The translations under genes were made by a program, and so were the position numbers. A DNA stretch of 64,000 bases from Nocardia sp. alder85J (GTDB lineage: Bacteria; Actinomycetota; Actinomycetes; Mycobacteriales; Mycobacteriaceae): positions 78,166-142,165 of the forward strand of contig NZ_JAIUCZ020000017.1 in the NCBI RefSeq assembly GCF_020176955.2, given 5' to 3'. The first letter of the stretch is position 1. Each line of letters begins with the position of its first letter. Positions 43,528 to 51,645 of this stretch are shown here, piece after piece. The notes under the pieces were generated by a model. It did not search any database. It had not been told where the DNA came from and saw nothing but the letters and a program-made list of their open reading frames with translations.

Positions 43528-44408
43528 GCGAGACTCCTCGTCCGGACGGTGAACAATCCCTGCGGCCGAACCTGCAGGAACACCACGATCAGCACGAAGA
43601 CGATCACCTTCGCCACCGAGGCGGTGGTCGAGTACTCGATGAACGAATTCAGCAGTCCCAGACCGAAGGCCGCGAGCACGGTGCCCTTGATCTGCCCGAG
43701 CCCGCCGATGACGACCACGAGGAAGGCGTCCACGATGTAGCTCTGCCCGATGGTCGGGCTGGTCGACCCGATCAGCGTCAGCGCCACCCCGGCCAGCGCC
43801 GCCAGCCCGGAGCCGATGAAGAAGGTGCTCACGTCGGTCAATCGGCTGGACACACCGCTGGTCTCGGCGAGGCTGCGGTTCTGCACCACCGCCCGGATGC
43901 GCCGGCCCAGCGGCGTCATCTTCAGCACGGCGGCGAGAATCACCACCACCACGACCGCCAGTACCAGAATGAAGATGCGGGTCTTGGGCACCACGGTCCC
44001 GGCGATGGTCAGCCCACCGGTGAGCCAGTGCGGCGCCACGACGTTCTTCGCCGGGGCGCCGAAGATGTTGCGCACCACCTGTTGCAGGATCAGCCCGACG
44101 CCGAAGGTCACCAGCAGGGTGTCCATCGGGCGGTTGTACATCCAGCGGATCAACGCCATTTCCAGCACGGCACCGAGCACTCCGCCGACCAGGAAGCCCA
44201 CCGGCAGGGCCACGATCAGCGCGACTCCGGTCGCGTGGACGACTTGTTCGACGACATAGGTGGTGTAACAGCCGGCCATGATGAATTCGCCGTGCGCCAT
44301 GTTGATGACGCCCATCTGACCGAAGGTCAGCGACAGGCCCAGCGCGGCCAGCAACAGAATGGAACCCAGACTCAGCCCGGTGAACAGCTGTCCGATCGCG
44401 ACTTCCAT
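43524..44408 (-). CDS. urtB: Urea ABC importer permease UrtB
   Basis: 294-residue LivH-type permease: LLLAALGLSLTFGQMGVINMAHGEFIMAGCY at the start, VTFGVGLILQQVVRNIFGAPAKNV and IRAVVQNRSLAETSGV in the core. The combination NMAHGEF with GCYTTYVVEQ is typical of UrtB. The ATG at MEVAIGQLFTG follows an 89-base gap after urtA. Confidence 0.92.
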   Translation of the reverse strand: MEVAIGQLFTGLSLGSILLLAALGLSLTFGQMGVINMAHGEFIMAGCYTTYVVEQVVHATGVALIVALPVGFLVGGVLGAVLEMALIRWMYNRPMDTLLVTFGVGLILQQVVRNIFGAPAKNVVAPHWLTGGLTIAGTVVPKTRIFILVLAVVVVVILAAVLKMTPLGRRIRAVVQNRSLAETSGVSSRLTDVSTFFIGSGLAALAGVALTLIGSTSPTIGQSYIVDAFLVVVIGGLGQIKGTVLAAFGLGLLNSFIEYSTTASVAKVIVFVLIVVFLQVRPQGLFTVRTRSLA

Positions 44409-44497
44409 TGGGGTTACCTCGATTTCACTTCGTACTCCGGTATGGGGCCGCCGGACGCGCCGACGGCCCCACACCGCCCCTCATCGACGGCTGTCGG

Positions 44498-45775
44498 TTA
44501 CTTCAGGCCCTTGGCCCAGTCGTAGGAAGTCAGGTACGGGTCCGGAACGATCGGCTTGCCGGAATCCCACACCGTGTAGATCAGGCCGTCCGGGTGGATC
44601 TCACCGATCCGGGCGGTCTTGGTGATGTGGTGGTTGCTGCCGTTGACGGTCACCAGGCCCTCGGGGGCGTCGAAAGTGACTCCGTCGGCGGCCTTCTGGA
44701 TGTCGGCCACGGCGAACGACTTCGCCTTCTCGACCATGTTCTTCCACAGGTACACCGAGGTGTAGGCGGCTTCCATCGGGTCGGAGGTGGGCTTGCCCGC
44801 ACCGACGGCGGCCTGGTACGCCGCGACGAACGCCTTGTTCTGCGGAGTGTCGAGGGTCTCGTAGTAGTTCCACGCGGTCAGCTGCCCGGCCAGGTACTGC
44901 GGGCCGATGCCCGCGGCCTCCTCCTCGGCGATGGACACCGACACCACCGGCATGTCGGCGGCCTTCAGCCCGGCGTTGCCGTACTCGCGGAAGAACGCGA
45001 CATTGGAGTCACCGTTGAGAGTGTTGAACACCGCTCCCGCCTTGGCATTCCGCACCTTGTTGACGATGGTGGAGAAGTCCGTGGAACCGAGCGGCGCGTA
45101 GTCCTCGCCCTTGATCTCGATGCCGTTGGCCGCCGCGTAAGCCTTGATCTCACGGTTGGCGGTCTGCGGGAACACGTAATCGCTACCGACCAGGTAGAGG
45201 GACTTGATGCCCTTCTGCTTCAGGTAATCCAGCGCGGGGATGATCTGCTGGTTGGTGGTGGCGCCGGTGTAGAAGATGTTCTTGCTGTCCTCCAGGCCCT
45301 CGTACTGCACCGGGTAGAACAGCAGCGAGTCCAGCGACTCGAACTTCGGCTTCATCGCCTTGCGGCTGGCCGAGGTCCAGCCGCCGAAAACGGCGGCGAC
45401 ACAGTCGGAGCTGACCAGCTTCTCGGCCTTCTCCGCGAAGGTCTTCGGGTCCGACGCGCCGTCCTCCGCGACGATCTGGATCTTCTTGCCCAGCACACCG
45501 CCCGCGGCGTTGATCTGGTCGACCGCCAGCTTGGTCGAGTTGGCCACGGTCACCTCGGAGATGGCCATGGTGCCGGTGAGCGAGTGCAGCGAACCGATCT
45601 TGATGGTGTCCTTCGAGGTGTCCACGCAGGACTTTGCGGCCGTGCCGGAACCGGAATCGTCCTTGCTACCACAACCGGCCACCAGCAGAGCCGACAGCGC
45701 GAGTGCTGTCGGCACCGCCATCAACTTGGCGGCGCGGCGAACGTGACCACGACGAGCGTCACGAGAAACTGACAT
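44498..45775 (-). CDS. urtA: Urea-binding lipoprotein UrtA
   Basis: 425-residue binding lipoprotein. Basic N-terminus, hydrophobic segment and lipobox LVAGC with Cys35, then the type I periplasmic-binding fold: IKIGSLHSLTGTMAISE, VFGGWTSASRKAMKP, LLFYPVQYEGLE and NIFYTGATTNQQIIPAL are UrtA marks that distinguish it from branched-chain amino-acid receptors. First gene of urtABCDE. AGAAGGG precedes the ATG, and an 8-base hairpin (45807-45826) lies in the leader. Confidence 0.93.
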   Translation of the reverse strand: MSVSRDARRGHVRRAAKLMAVPTALALSALLVAGCGSKDDSGSGTAAKSCVDTSKDTIKIGSLHSLTGTMAISEVTVANSTKLAVDQINAAGGVLGKKIQIVAEDGASDPKTFAEKAEKLVSSDCVAAVFGGWTSASRKAMKPKFESLDSLLFYPVQYEGLEDSKNIFYTGATTNQQIIPALDYLKQKGIKSLYLVGSDYVFPQTANREIKAYAAANGIEIKGEDYAPLGSTDFSTIVNKVRNAKAGAVFNTLNGDSNVAFFREYGNAGLKAADMPVVSVSIAEEEAAGIGPQYLAGQLTAWNYYETLDTPQNKAFVAAYQAAVGAGKPTSDPMEAAYTSVYLWKNMVEKAKSFAVADIQKAADGVTFDAPEGLVTVNGSNHHITKTARIGEIHPDGLIYTVWDSGKPIVPDPYLTSYDWAKGLK

Positions 45776-45860
45776 GGGCGGACCCTTCTCACTTCATCAG
45801 GTGCTCGGCGGCGCGCGTGCGCCGCCCGGACACGCTCGCCGATCCCCCCGGGCGTTATCG

Positions 45861-45893
45861 GTATACCGGCCCGTTGTATACAGCGTTTGTATC
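45861..45893. promoter_or_regulatory. GTATAC repeats upstream of urtA
   Basis: GTATAC at 45861-45866 and again at 45876-45881, then TGTAT at 45889-45893, spaced 15 and about 13 bases, some 86-118 bases upstream of urtA. Evenly spaced palindromic hexamers suit a dimeric GntR-type regulator such as the one at the end of the urt operon. The rest of 45776-46163 holds no gene. Confidence 0.4.
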
Positions 45894-46163
45894 CGTGCGA
45901 CGAAGATTAGGTGGATTGTGTTGCGCGAGAATGACCCTGGATAACGGTCCCGTGTCCGCGGATGACGAATGTGTTGCGGATATTTCGCTGGCGTGAACCG
46001 GGTAGTGGTATTCCGTAGACGACCAGGGCCGACGTCGCTCTCGCGGCGCCGGACCAGCCTGAATCGGTCACCCACCGGCCGAGGACCCGTGCCGGAAAAC
46101 CCGTTCCGGCAGGCGCGGCCGCGATACCGGCCCGGGCGCTGTGCGCCCTGTTACCGTGGGGAC

Positions 46164-46703
46164 ATGGTGTCGACGGGGCCACGGATCGCGCCGGGCCGGT
46201 TACGCGAACTCGGTCCGGTCAATTGGCTGGCCTGGCAGGCACTCTCACGAGCGGCCGGAACGCCGGACGCGCACCTGTTCAGCACCCTCGGCCGGACCGG
46301 CGGACTGTTCCGCGGCTGGCTGCACTTCTCCGGCAAGCTGATGCCCGGCGGCCGATTGCGCCGCTACGACACCGAATTGGTGATCCTGCGGGTCGCCCAC
46401 CTGCGGCACTGCGACTACGAGACCGACCATCACATCCGGCTCGGCACACGCGCCGGCGTCACCCCCGAGATCCTGGACCGGCTGCGCGAGGGCCCCGCGG
46501 CCGACGGCTGGTCGGACCGGGAACGGGCCCTGCTCACCGCCGTCGACCGCCTGGTCGGGACCCGCGACCTGGACGACGCCACCTGGCAGGCCCTGGCCAC
46601 TCACTACGACGAGCGCCTGCTGATCGAAATCGTGCTGCTGACCAATCAGTACGAGGGCCTGGCCAGCACCATCACCGCATTACGCATCCAGACCGATCAC
46701 TGA
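46164..46703 (+). CDS. Carboxymuconolactone decarboxylase/AhpD-like protein
   Basis: 179-residue CMD-family protein. The conserved core is RRYDTELVILRVAHLRHCDYETDHHIRLG, with a single Cys followed by histidine pairs instead of the AhpD CxxC, and the second helix ERALLTAVDRLVGTRDLDDATW. Members are decarboxylases or peroxidase-like stress proteins; the single Cys argues against classic AhpD. Its 3' end overlaps the convergent SnoaL-like gene by seven bases. Confidence 0.82.
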   Translation: MVSTGPRIAPGRLRELGPVNWLAWQALSRAAGTPDAHLFSTLGRTGGLFRGWLHFSGKLMPGGRLRRYDTELVILRVAHLRHCDYETDHHIRLGTRAGVTPEILDRLREGPAADGWSDRERALLTAVDRLVGTRDLDDATWQALATHYDERLLIEIVLLTNQYEGLASTITALRIQTDH

Positions 46704-47101
46704 GCCCGCCTGCGCGCCACCACCTTCCGATACTCGATGCGCCACCCCTGCGGTTCCCGCCGCAGCACGTCCTCGTAGACACAGGAACCGGCCGTCCCAC
46801 CGGCCCCCACCGCGAGCCCCTTCGACCGCGTCCGCACACTCGCGCCCTCCCGGCCGACCACCACGATATTGGTGACGTGATGCCCCAGCGGCTGCCCCGC
46901 GTCGTCCACGGTGGCGCTCCACAACTCGCGCATCGCGGCCAGGCCACGCACGGTGCCCAGGCCGAAATCGCCGACATCCATCACCACGTCCTCGGTGAAC
47001 AGGTCACCGAGATGCTCACCGTCGTGATCGTCTGCCAGATGCCCGTGCAGCGCGATCACCTCGTGGATCGCGATCCGATCCTCGGCACTGATATCCGTCA
47101 T
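46697..47101 (-). CDS. SnoaL-like (NTF2-fold) protein
   Basis: 134-residue protein of the SnoaL_4 type: an N-terminal helix EDRIAIHEVIALHGHLADDHDGEHLGDLFTEDVV and strands ending RREPQGWRIEYRKVVARR. Such small barrels are isomerases, dehydratases or ligand binders; no catalytic assignment can be made. Divergent from a TetR gene across 100 bases with paired operators, so it is likely the regulated gene. AGGGG precedes the ATG. Confidence 0.82.
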   Translation of the reverse strand: MTDISAEDRIAIHEVIALHGHLADDHDGEHLGDLFTEDVVMDVGDFGLGTVRGLAAMRELWSATVDDAGQPLGHHVTNIVVVGREGASVRTRSKGLAVGAGGTAGSCVYEDVLRREPQGWRIEYRKVVARRRAQ

Positions 47102-47120
47102 GAGACCCCTTCACTCAAAT

Positions 47121-47167
47121 GGGGAGTTCCCCGTTTACACCCCGCTAGACTAACCGGGGAACTCCCC
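47121..47167. promoter_or_regulatory. Paired palindromes between the SnoaL and TetR genes
   Basis: GGGGAGTTCCCC (47121-47132) and GGGGAACTCCCC (47156-47167) are mirror images of each other, centres 35 bases apart, in the 100-base divergent gap. Likely operators for the adjacent TetR protein controlling both genes. Confidence 0.7.
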
Positions 47168-47201
47168 ACTACGCAATGGATTCCGTGACCCGAGGAGAGG
47201 T

Positions 47202-47783
47202 GTGACCGACCGGCCCAGGCGCGCCGACGCCCGCCGCAACTACGACCTGGTACTGGCCGCGGCCAAGGAGGTCTTCGCCGAACTCGGCGTGACCGCACCC
47301 CTGGACGAGATCGCCCGCCGCGCGGGCGTCGGCAACGCCACCATGTACCGGCACTTCCCCACCCGCCGCGAACTGGTCATCGCCGTCTACGCCGACGAGG
47401 TCACCGCCCTGGCCGAGCTGGGAGAAACCCTGCTGCACAGCGACACCCCGCCCGCCGACGCACTGTTCCGCTGGCTGCGCGCCTTCGTCACCCACGTCGC
47501 CACGAAACGCGAACTCCCCCTCGCCATCCCCGACGACACCGGCGGCGAGCGCAACGCCCTCTACCACCGGTGGCACGACACCATGCGCACCACCGCCACC
47601 ACCCTGCTCACCCGCACCCGGCAGGCGGGCGCGGTCCGCCCCGAGATCGATATCGCCGACGTCATCGCCGCCGCCAGCGGCATCGGCCACGCCGCCGCCG
47701 ACGCCGACCAGATCGACCGCCTGCTCGGCATCCTCCGCATCGGCATCCAGACGCCGGCCGAATCATTCTCGGACCCGGCCTGA
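47202..47783 (+). CDS. TetR-family repressor
   Basis: 193 residues. Helix-turn-helix at about 12-55 (YDLVLAAAKEVFAELGVTAPLDEIARRAGVGNATMYRHF), then a helical ligand domain without a known fingerprint. GTG start behind GAGGAGAGG. Divergent from the SnoaL-like gene, with two mirror-image GGGGARYTCCCC palindromes between them that are probably its operators. Confidence 0.9.
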   Translation: MTDRPRRADARRNYDLVLAAAKEVFAELGVTAPLDEIARRAGVGNATMYRHFPTRRELVIAVYADEVTALAELGETLLHSDTPPADALFRWLRAFVTHVATKRELPLAIPDDTGGERNALYHRWHDTMRTTATTLLTRTRQAGAVRPEIDIADVIAAASGIGHAAADADQIDRLLGILRIGIQTPAESFSDPA

Positions 47784-48071
47784 TTCCCACCGGCACCGCA
47801 ACCACCGGTCGACATGCGCCGGGCCGCACCGGATTCGCACTCGCGCCACCACCAGCCGAAGTGCACCGGGCCGCGCGCGATTCGCATCCGCGACACGATG
47901 ACCGGTGCCGCGCGACCTGCGAGCCCAGCCGCCGGACCGCGTCCGGCCGGAGTGGCTCGACCGCAACCGATCCCGGCCCACCGAGCCGAGCCCTCGGCGA
48001 GACATGCACTGCCACCACCGATCCGGCCGGACCTCGATGCCGAGAGCGTCCGGCCGGATCGGTCGGGCCCG

Positions 48072-48926
48072 CTATCCGGCGAGGGCCGCGCGGAAAACGT
48101 CCGCGACCGGCGTCGACGGCCGGCCGTTCAACGTGTGCAGATCACCGCTGGTGACGTCGAGCCAGCCGTTGCTCGCACCGGTCTCGGAATCGGCCAGGAT
48201 CTGTGCGAAACCACCCGGGATGCCGGCCTTTTCGAGCGCCTCGGCATAGTCCGCGGCGGACACGTCCTGATACCGCACGGCGGTACCCGACACCGCCGAG
48301 ATGACACCGGCCAACTCGGTGAGCGTGAGACGCTCGTCCCCACCGAGTTCGTAGACCGCCCCGGCATGACCGTCGGTGCTCAGCACCACCGCGGCGGCCT
48401 CGGCGTAGTCGGCGCGAGCGGCCCCGGCCACCCGCCCGTCCCCCGAGGCGCCGTACAGCACCCCGGCCTGCAACGCCGGCGCCAGCCCGCGCAGATAGTT
48501 CTCCCAGTACCAGCCGTTGCGCAGCAGCACATACGGCACACTCGACCCGGCGAGCACCTCCTCGGTGCCGCGATGCTCGGCGGCCAGCAGCATCGGGGTC
48601 TGCGTGGCCCGCGGAATACTCGTATAGGCCAGCAGCTCCACCCCCGCTCGCTCGGCGGCCCGAATCACGTTGGTGTGCTGCGGAATCCGCTTGCCCGGCT
48701 CACTACCGGAGACCAGCAGCAGCCGCCGCACCCCCACCAGCGCCGCATCCAGGGAGGCGACGTCGTCGTAGTCGGCCCGCCGGACCTCGACCCCACGCGC
48801 GGCCAGATCGGTTACCTTGGCCGGATCACGCACGATCGCGACGATCGGCCCGGCCTCCCGGCGCAGCAGCGCCTCGACAGCGAGACGGCCCAGCTGCCCA
48901 CTGGCCCCGGTGACGGCGATGGTCAT
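48072..48926 (-). CDS. qorB: NmrA-like NAD(P)H-quinone reductase (QorB/QOR2 type)
   Basis: 284-residue atypical short-chain dehydrogenase: Rossmann motif VTGASGQLGRLAVEALL at 5-21, VRRADYDDVASLDAALVGVRRLLLVSGS, and AYTSIPRA in place of the usual Tyr-Lys catalytic pair, as in QorB. These enzymes reduce quinones with NADPH and protect from electrophiles. GGAGG precedes the ATG. It is divergent from an HxlR/QorR-like gene, with a 17-base palindrome between. The 288 bases downstream (47784-48071) hold no gene. Confidence 0.9.
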   Translation of the reverse strand: MTIAVTGASGQLGRLAVEALLRREAGPIVAIVRDPAKVTDLAARGVEVRRADYDDVASLDAALVGVRRLLLVSGSEPGKRIPQHTNVIRAAERAGVELLAYTSIPRATQTPMLLAAEHRGTEEVLAGSSVPYVLLRNGWYWENYLRGLAPALQAGVLYGASGDGRVAGAARADYAEAAAVVLSTDGHAGAVYELGGDERLTLTELAGVISAVSGTAVRYQDVSAADYAEALEKAGIPGGFAQILADSETGASNGWLDVTSGDLHTLNGRPSTPVADVFRAALAG

Positions 48927-48961
48927 GTCTACCTCCAGGATCTACGTACGAAACACAATGC

Positions 48962-48978
48962 ACTAACTATTTGTTAGT
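48962..48978. promoter_or_regulatory. ACTAAC-N5-GTTAGT operator between qorB and the HxlR gene
   Basis: ACTAACTATTTGTTAGT is a 17-base inverted repeat, 35 bases from the qorB start and 45 bases from the HxlR start. Form and position suit a DUF24/HxlR repressor such as QorR. Confidence 0.7.
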
Positions 48979-49023
48979 ACCGCATATTCCTACAGAACCC
49001 AGCAAATAGGTAGCCTGAATCAC

Positions 49024-49422
49024 ATGGACATCCAGCAGACCACCGCGGCGGAGGACGCCGACCCGGGGCTGGAGGCCGACGTCTTCGCCCGCAACTGCAC
49101 CTCCCGCCCCGTCCTCCAGAACGTCGCGAGCCGCTGGGGCACCCTCGCCCTGGTCGCCCTGCTGGAGGGCCCGTACCGCTTCAGCGCCCTGCGCCGCCGC
49201 GTCGACGGCGTCAGCGAGCGCATGCTCTCCCAAACCCTGCAAACCCTGGAACGCGACGGCCTGGTCCACCGCGAGGTCCAGCAGGCCATCCCCCCGCACG
49301 TCGAATACACCTTGACCCCCCTCGGCACCGAAGTGGCCCAGCGCCTCGGCGAACTGATCCACGTCCTGGAAGCCAACATGGACACCGTGCGCGCAGCCCA
49401 GGCCGCCTACCACCGCGACTGA
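49024..49422 (+). CDS. HxlR/DUF24-family redox-type repressor (QorR-like)
   Basis: 132-residue winged-helix protein: NVASRWGTLALVALLEGPYRFSALRRRVDGVSERMLSQTLQTLERDGLVHREV. The conserved N-terminal cysteine of thiol-sensing DUF24 regulators is Cys25 (RNCTSRPVLQ). Known members near quinone reductases (QorR, YodB) lose DNA binding when this cysteine is oxidised. Divergent from qorB with a palindromic operator between, which strongly suggests a quinone-sensing pair. Confidence 0.9.
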   Translation: MDIQQTTAAEDADPGLEADVFARNCTSRPVLQNVASRWGTLALVALLEGPYRFSALRRRVDGVSERMLSQTLQTLERDGLVHREVQQAIPPHVEYTLTPLGTEVAQRLGELIHVLEANMDTVRAAQAAYHRD

Positions 49423-49461
49423 CCGAGCCACGCGGGCAACGGAGTACCTGATGGGAGGGCT

Positions 49462-49572
49462 GTGGAAACGGCGGCGCTGGTCGCATTGCTGCGGAGGAAC
49501 GGCAGCGATCCGACAGAGGTCGAGGCGAAGGCTGCCGCGGGTGGCCTGAGTGGTGTCACCGCGTCGGTTCGG
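49462..49572 (+). pseudogene. N-terminal fragment of an AlbA_2/Schlafen-type protein
   Basis: A GTG-started stretch METAALVALLRRNGSDPTEVE... continuing to AAAGGL resembles the first 30-35 residues of ATP-binding proteins with an AlbA_2 (Schlafen) domain. After about 36 codons the similarity stops and the frame runs antisense to the next gene. I read it as the 5' remnant of a deleted gene; weak but distinctive pattern. Confidence 0.4.
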
Positions 49573-49626
49573 GACGACCGGCGTCCGATAAAGGCCGAAA
49601 ACCACAGGCGCGCGTCAGTTGAGTCG

Positions 49627-50496
49627 TCACGGCTGCCGGGTCAGCTCCCCGGTGGTGAGCGAGAAGTGCGAACCGTCGGCCCGCACCCCCGCCATGATCG
49701 TCGTCTGCCGGTCGCCATCGGCGGCCACCGACCAGAAAGTACGGGTGACGCCGCCACACGATGGGGTTCCCGGAGCGAGTTCGGCGGTGTTGCCATGGGT
49801 GTCGAGGGTCCAGTCGCAGCCGTCGGCGGTGCGGGCGACGATCGTGTCACCCGGGCCCGGCCGGTATTCGACCGATCCGGTGACCGGAGTCGGCACCGGG
49901 ACCGGTACGGCGCCGGTCACCAGCGCCAGGTTGATCAGTGTGGCCGGGTCGGCCGGGTCGAACTGCCAGGTGCCGGTGAAGGCGCGCACGGTGTCGGCGC
50001 GGCGGCCCGCGTCCGCACGCGTGCGGCGGCCGTCGGCCAGATCGAAGGAGAAGGTCGCGCCACCTTGATAACTGTTGGCGTGCAGAGTTTCTCGTTCGTG
50101 GTCGCCGTCGGTCTCGACGCGCCAGCGGTCGATGTTGTATTCGGAGCCGATGATGTGGTTGAAACAGATCTGGTCGGTGGCGGCCAATTCCATTGCCGCG
50201 CCGTCGATCCGGAAACGCCAGGTGCAGCCCTGGTCGGTGTGGCCGAGGATCTCGCCGTTGTCGCCATGACTGAAGACCACGGTCCCGATCTGCGGGAATG
50301 TGGGCGGGAATCCGGCGATGTCCATGGTGGCGATGTTCGTCATGGTGGTCCGGTCGGGCTGGTCGTAGTTCCAGACGCCGAGGAACGGTGCGGCGGGATC
50401 GGTATCGGCGGCCGCGGGGCCGGTCGTGAGGGCCGTCAGCGCCGCGACGAGGAGTGCGGGCAGGGACATCCATCGGATGCGCGTGGAGTTGGTCAT
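49627..50496 (-). CDS. Secreted protein with two lipocalin-like repeats, unknown function
   Basis: 289 residues. Signal peptide to about residue 31 (ALTTGPAAADT). The mature part shows two related halves: PFLGVWNYDQPDRTTMTNIA...GCTWRFRIDGAAMELA and FTGTWQFDPADPATLINLA...GCDWTLDTHGNTAELA, each with a GCxW strand and a later cysteine, which suggests a duplicated beta-barrel unit. I cannot name the family. It shares a mirrored GGTAAC/CGTC promoter arrangement with the divergent sigI gene and is a good candidate for the SigI regulon. Confidence 0.78.
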   Translation of the reverse strand: MTNSTRIRWMSLPALLVAALTALTTGPAAADTDPAAPFLGVWNYDQPDRTTMTNIATMDIAGFPPTFPQIGTVVFSHGDNGEILGHTDQGCTWRFRIDGAAMELAATDQICFNHIIGSEYNIDRWRVETDGDHERETLHANSYQGGATFSFDLADGRRTRADAGRRADTVRAFTGTWQFDPADPATLINLALVTGAVPVPVPTPVTGSVEYRPGPGDTIVARTADGCDWTLDTHGNTAELAPGTPSCGGVTRTFWSVAADGDRQTTIMAGVRADGSHFSLTTGELTRQP

Positions 50497-50504
50497 GTAC
50501 TCAG

Positions 50505-50532
50505 GACGAGAACGACCACCACGAAAGTTACC
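50505..50532 (-). promoter_or_regulatory. ECF-type promoter of the secreted protein gene
   Basis: Reading on the minus strand: GGTAAC, 18 bases, CGTC, then eight bases to the ATG. The same TTTC follows GGTAAC as on the sigI side. Spacing implies a near-leaderless transcript. Confidence 0.6.
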
Positions 50533-50639
50533 GTCGCCGGTACAGGATGCCCGCCTGCGGTGGCGCTCGAATCCCCCGGCCAGCCCAGGCATCCGGTTTT
50601 CCGTGCTTGCCGACGACGATGTCCCCGCCCGGCACGCGC

Positions 50640-50666
50640 GGTAACTTTCCGGCCCGCCGTCTCGTC
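50640..50666 (+). promoter_or_regulatory. ECF-type promoter of sigI
   Basis: GGTAAC, 17 bases, CGTC, then nine bases to the ATG of sigI. It mirrors the promoter of the divergent gene, suggesting autoregulation by SigI. Near-leaderless. Confidence 0.6.
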
Positions 50667-50675
50667 CGGAACCAT

Positions 50676-51527
50676 ATGGAGATGTCTCGGGAATTCACCG
50701 ACACCTGGCGAGCCCACCGGATGCACCTGGTGGATCTGGCCTTCCGCATCCTCGGCGATATCGGGGCGGCCGAGGATGCGGTGCAGGAGGCGTTCACCCG
50801 GCTGTCGCCGGCGCGCGATGTCGAGGACGAGCGCGCCTGGCTGACCGTGGTGACCGGCCGGCTGTGCCTGGATCAGCTGCGCAGCGCCTGGCATCGGCAC
50901 GAGAAACCTTCGGCCCCGGCCGATCTCGTCGACGCCGATCCGCTGCTGCCCATGCCTGTGCCGGATCCGGCGGACCGGGTCACCCTCGACGACGAGGTAC
51001 AACTCGCTCTGCTGGTGCTGTTGCAGCGGCTGAGCCCACCCGAGCGGGTGGCCTTCATCCTGCACGACGTGTTCGGGCAGCCGTTCGAGCTCATCGCCGA
51101 CACCCTCGGTCGTCCCGCCGGTACCTGCCGGCAGCTGGCCAGGCGGGCCCGCGGCAAGATCTCGGATGCCGATCGATTGCCGAAAGCCGTTGCCGCGGAA
51201 CAACACCGGGCCGTCACCGAACGATTCATCGCCGCCTGCACGGGCGGCGACCTGGACGCGCTGGTCGCCGTCCTGCACCCCGACGCCTGGGGTCGTGCCT
51301 CCTTCGCGGCCGCCCTGGGCCTGGAACCCGTGCTCAGCCACGGCCCGCACGAGGTCGCCACCAACCTGCTGCCGTTCTACGGCCCGGACGTCACCATGGT
51401 GACCCACCCGCACGACGACCGCCCGGCGGTACTGGCCTACCGCGACCGCCGGCTGTTCGCGGTGCTGGTCCTCACCATCGCCGACGACCGGATCCTGCGT
51501 ATCGAGGCGACCGTGGACCCGGCCTGA
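50676..51527 (+). CDS. sigI: ECF sigma factor SigI type with C-terminal SnoaL-like domain
   Basis: 283 residues. Region 2 is HRMHLVDLAFRILGDIGAAEDAVQEAFTRL with ERAWLTVVTGRLCLDQLRSA; region 4 is LLVLLQRLSPPERVAFILHDVFGQPFELIADTLGRPAGTCRQLARRARGKI. A C-terminal NTF2-like part (about 175-283, beginning RFIAACTGGDLDALVAVLHPD) regulates activity in this ECF group. The pattern DPADRVTLDDEVQLALL and overall layout follow mycobacterial SigI rather than SigJ, without an anti-sigma gene beside it. Two ATGs are possible (50676, 50682). Confidence 0.88.
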   Translation: MEMSREFTDTWRAHRMHLVDLAFRILGDIGAAEDAVQEAFTRLSPARDVEDERAWLTVVTGRLCLDQLRSAWHRHEKPSAPADLVDADPLLPMPVPDPADRVTLDDEVQLALLVLLQRLSPPERVAFILHDVFGQPFELIADTLGRPAGTCRQLARRARGKISDADRLPKAVAAEQHRAVTERFIAACTGGDLDALVAVLHPDAWGRASFAAALGLEPVLSHGPHEVATNLLPFYGPDVTMVTHPHDDRPAVLAYRDRRLFAVLVLTIADDRILRIEATVDPA

Positions 51528-51598
51528 CCGCCCGATCCGGCCATGGTGGCACCATCATGCCCGGGAATTCCGTTGCCGCACAACGGGTACCGACGGAG

Positions 51599-51637
51599 AC
51601 GACGATGCCCCCGGGATCGTCCCGGGGGCATCGTCGT
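51599..51637. terminator. Strong hairpin between convergent sigI and lpd
   Basis: Perfect 18-base stem (ACGACGATGCCCCCGGGA and its complement) with a 3-base loop, nine bases from the lpd stop codon. The strongest hairpin in the window; bidirectional. Confidence 0.9.
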
Positions 51638-51645
51638 ACGAACAC

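Noticed and set aside
45807..45826. GC-rich hairpin in the urtA leader as an attenuator
   Set aside because: Eight-base stem of only G and C in GC-rich DNA, with no leader peptide or alternative fold; left as a note under urtA.
47784..48071. Imperfect repeat of a GCCGGGCCGC-type segment in the TetR-qorB gap
   Set aside because: Similarity is low and composition-driven; no coding or structural signal.
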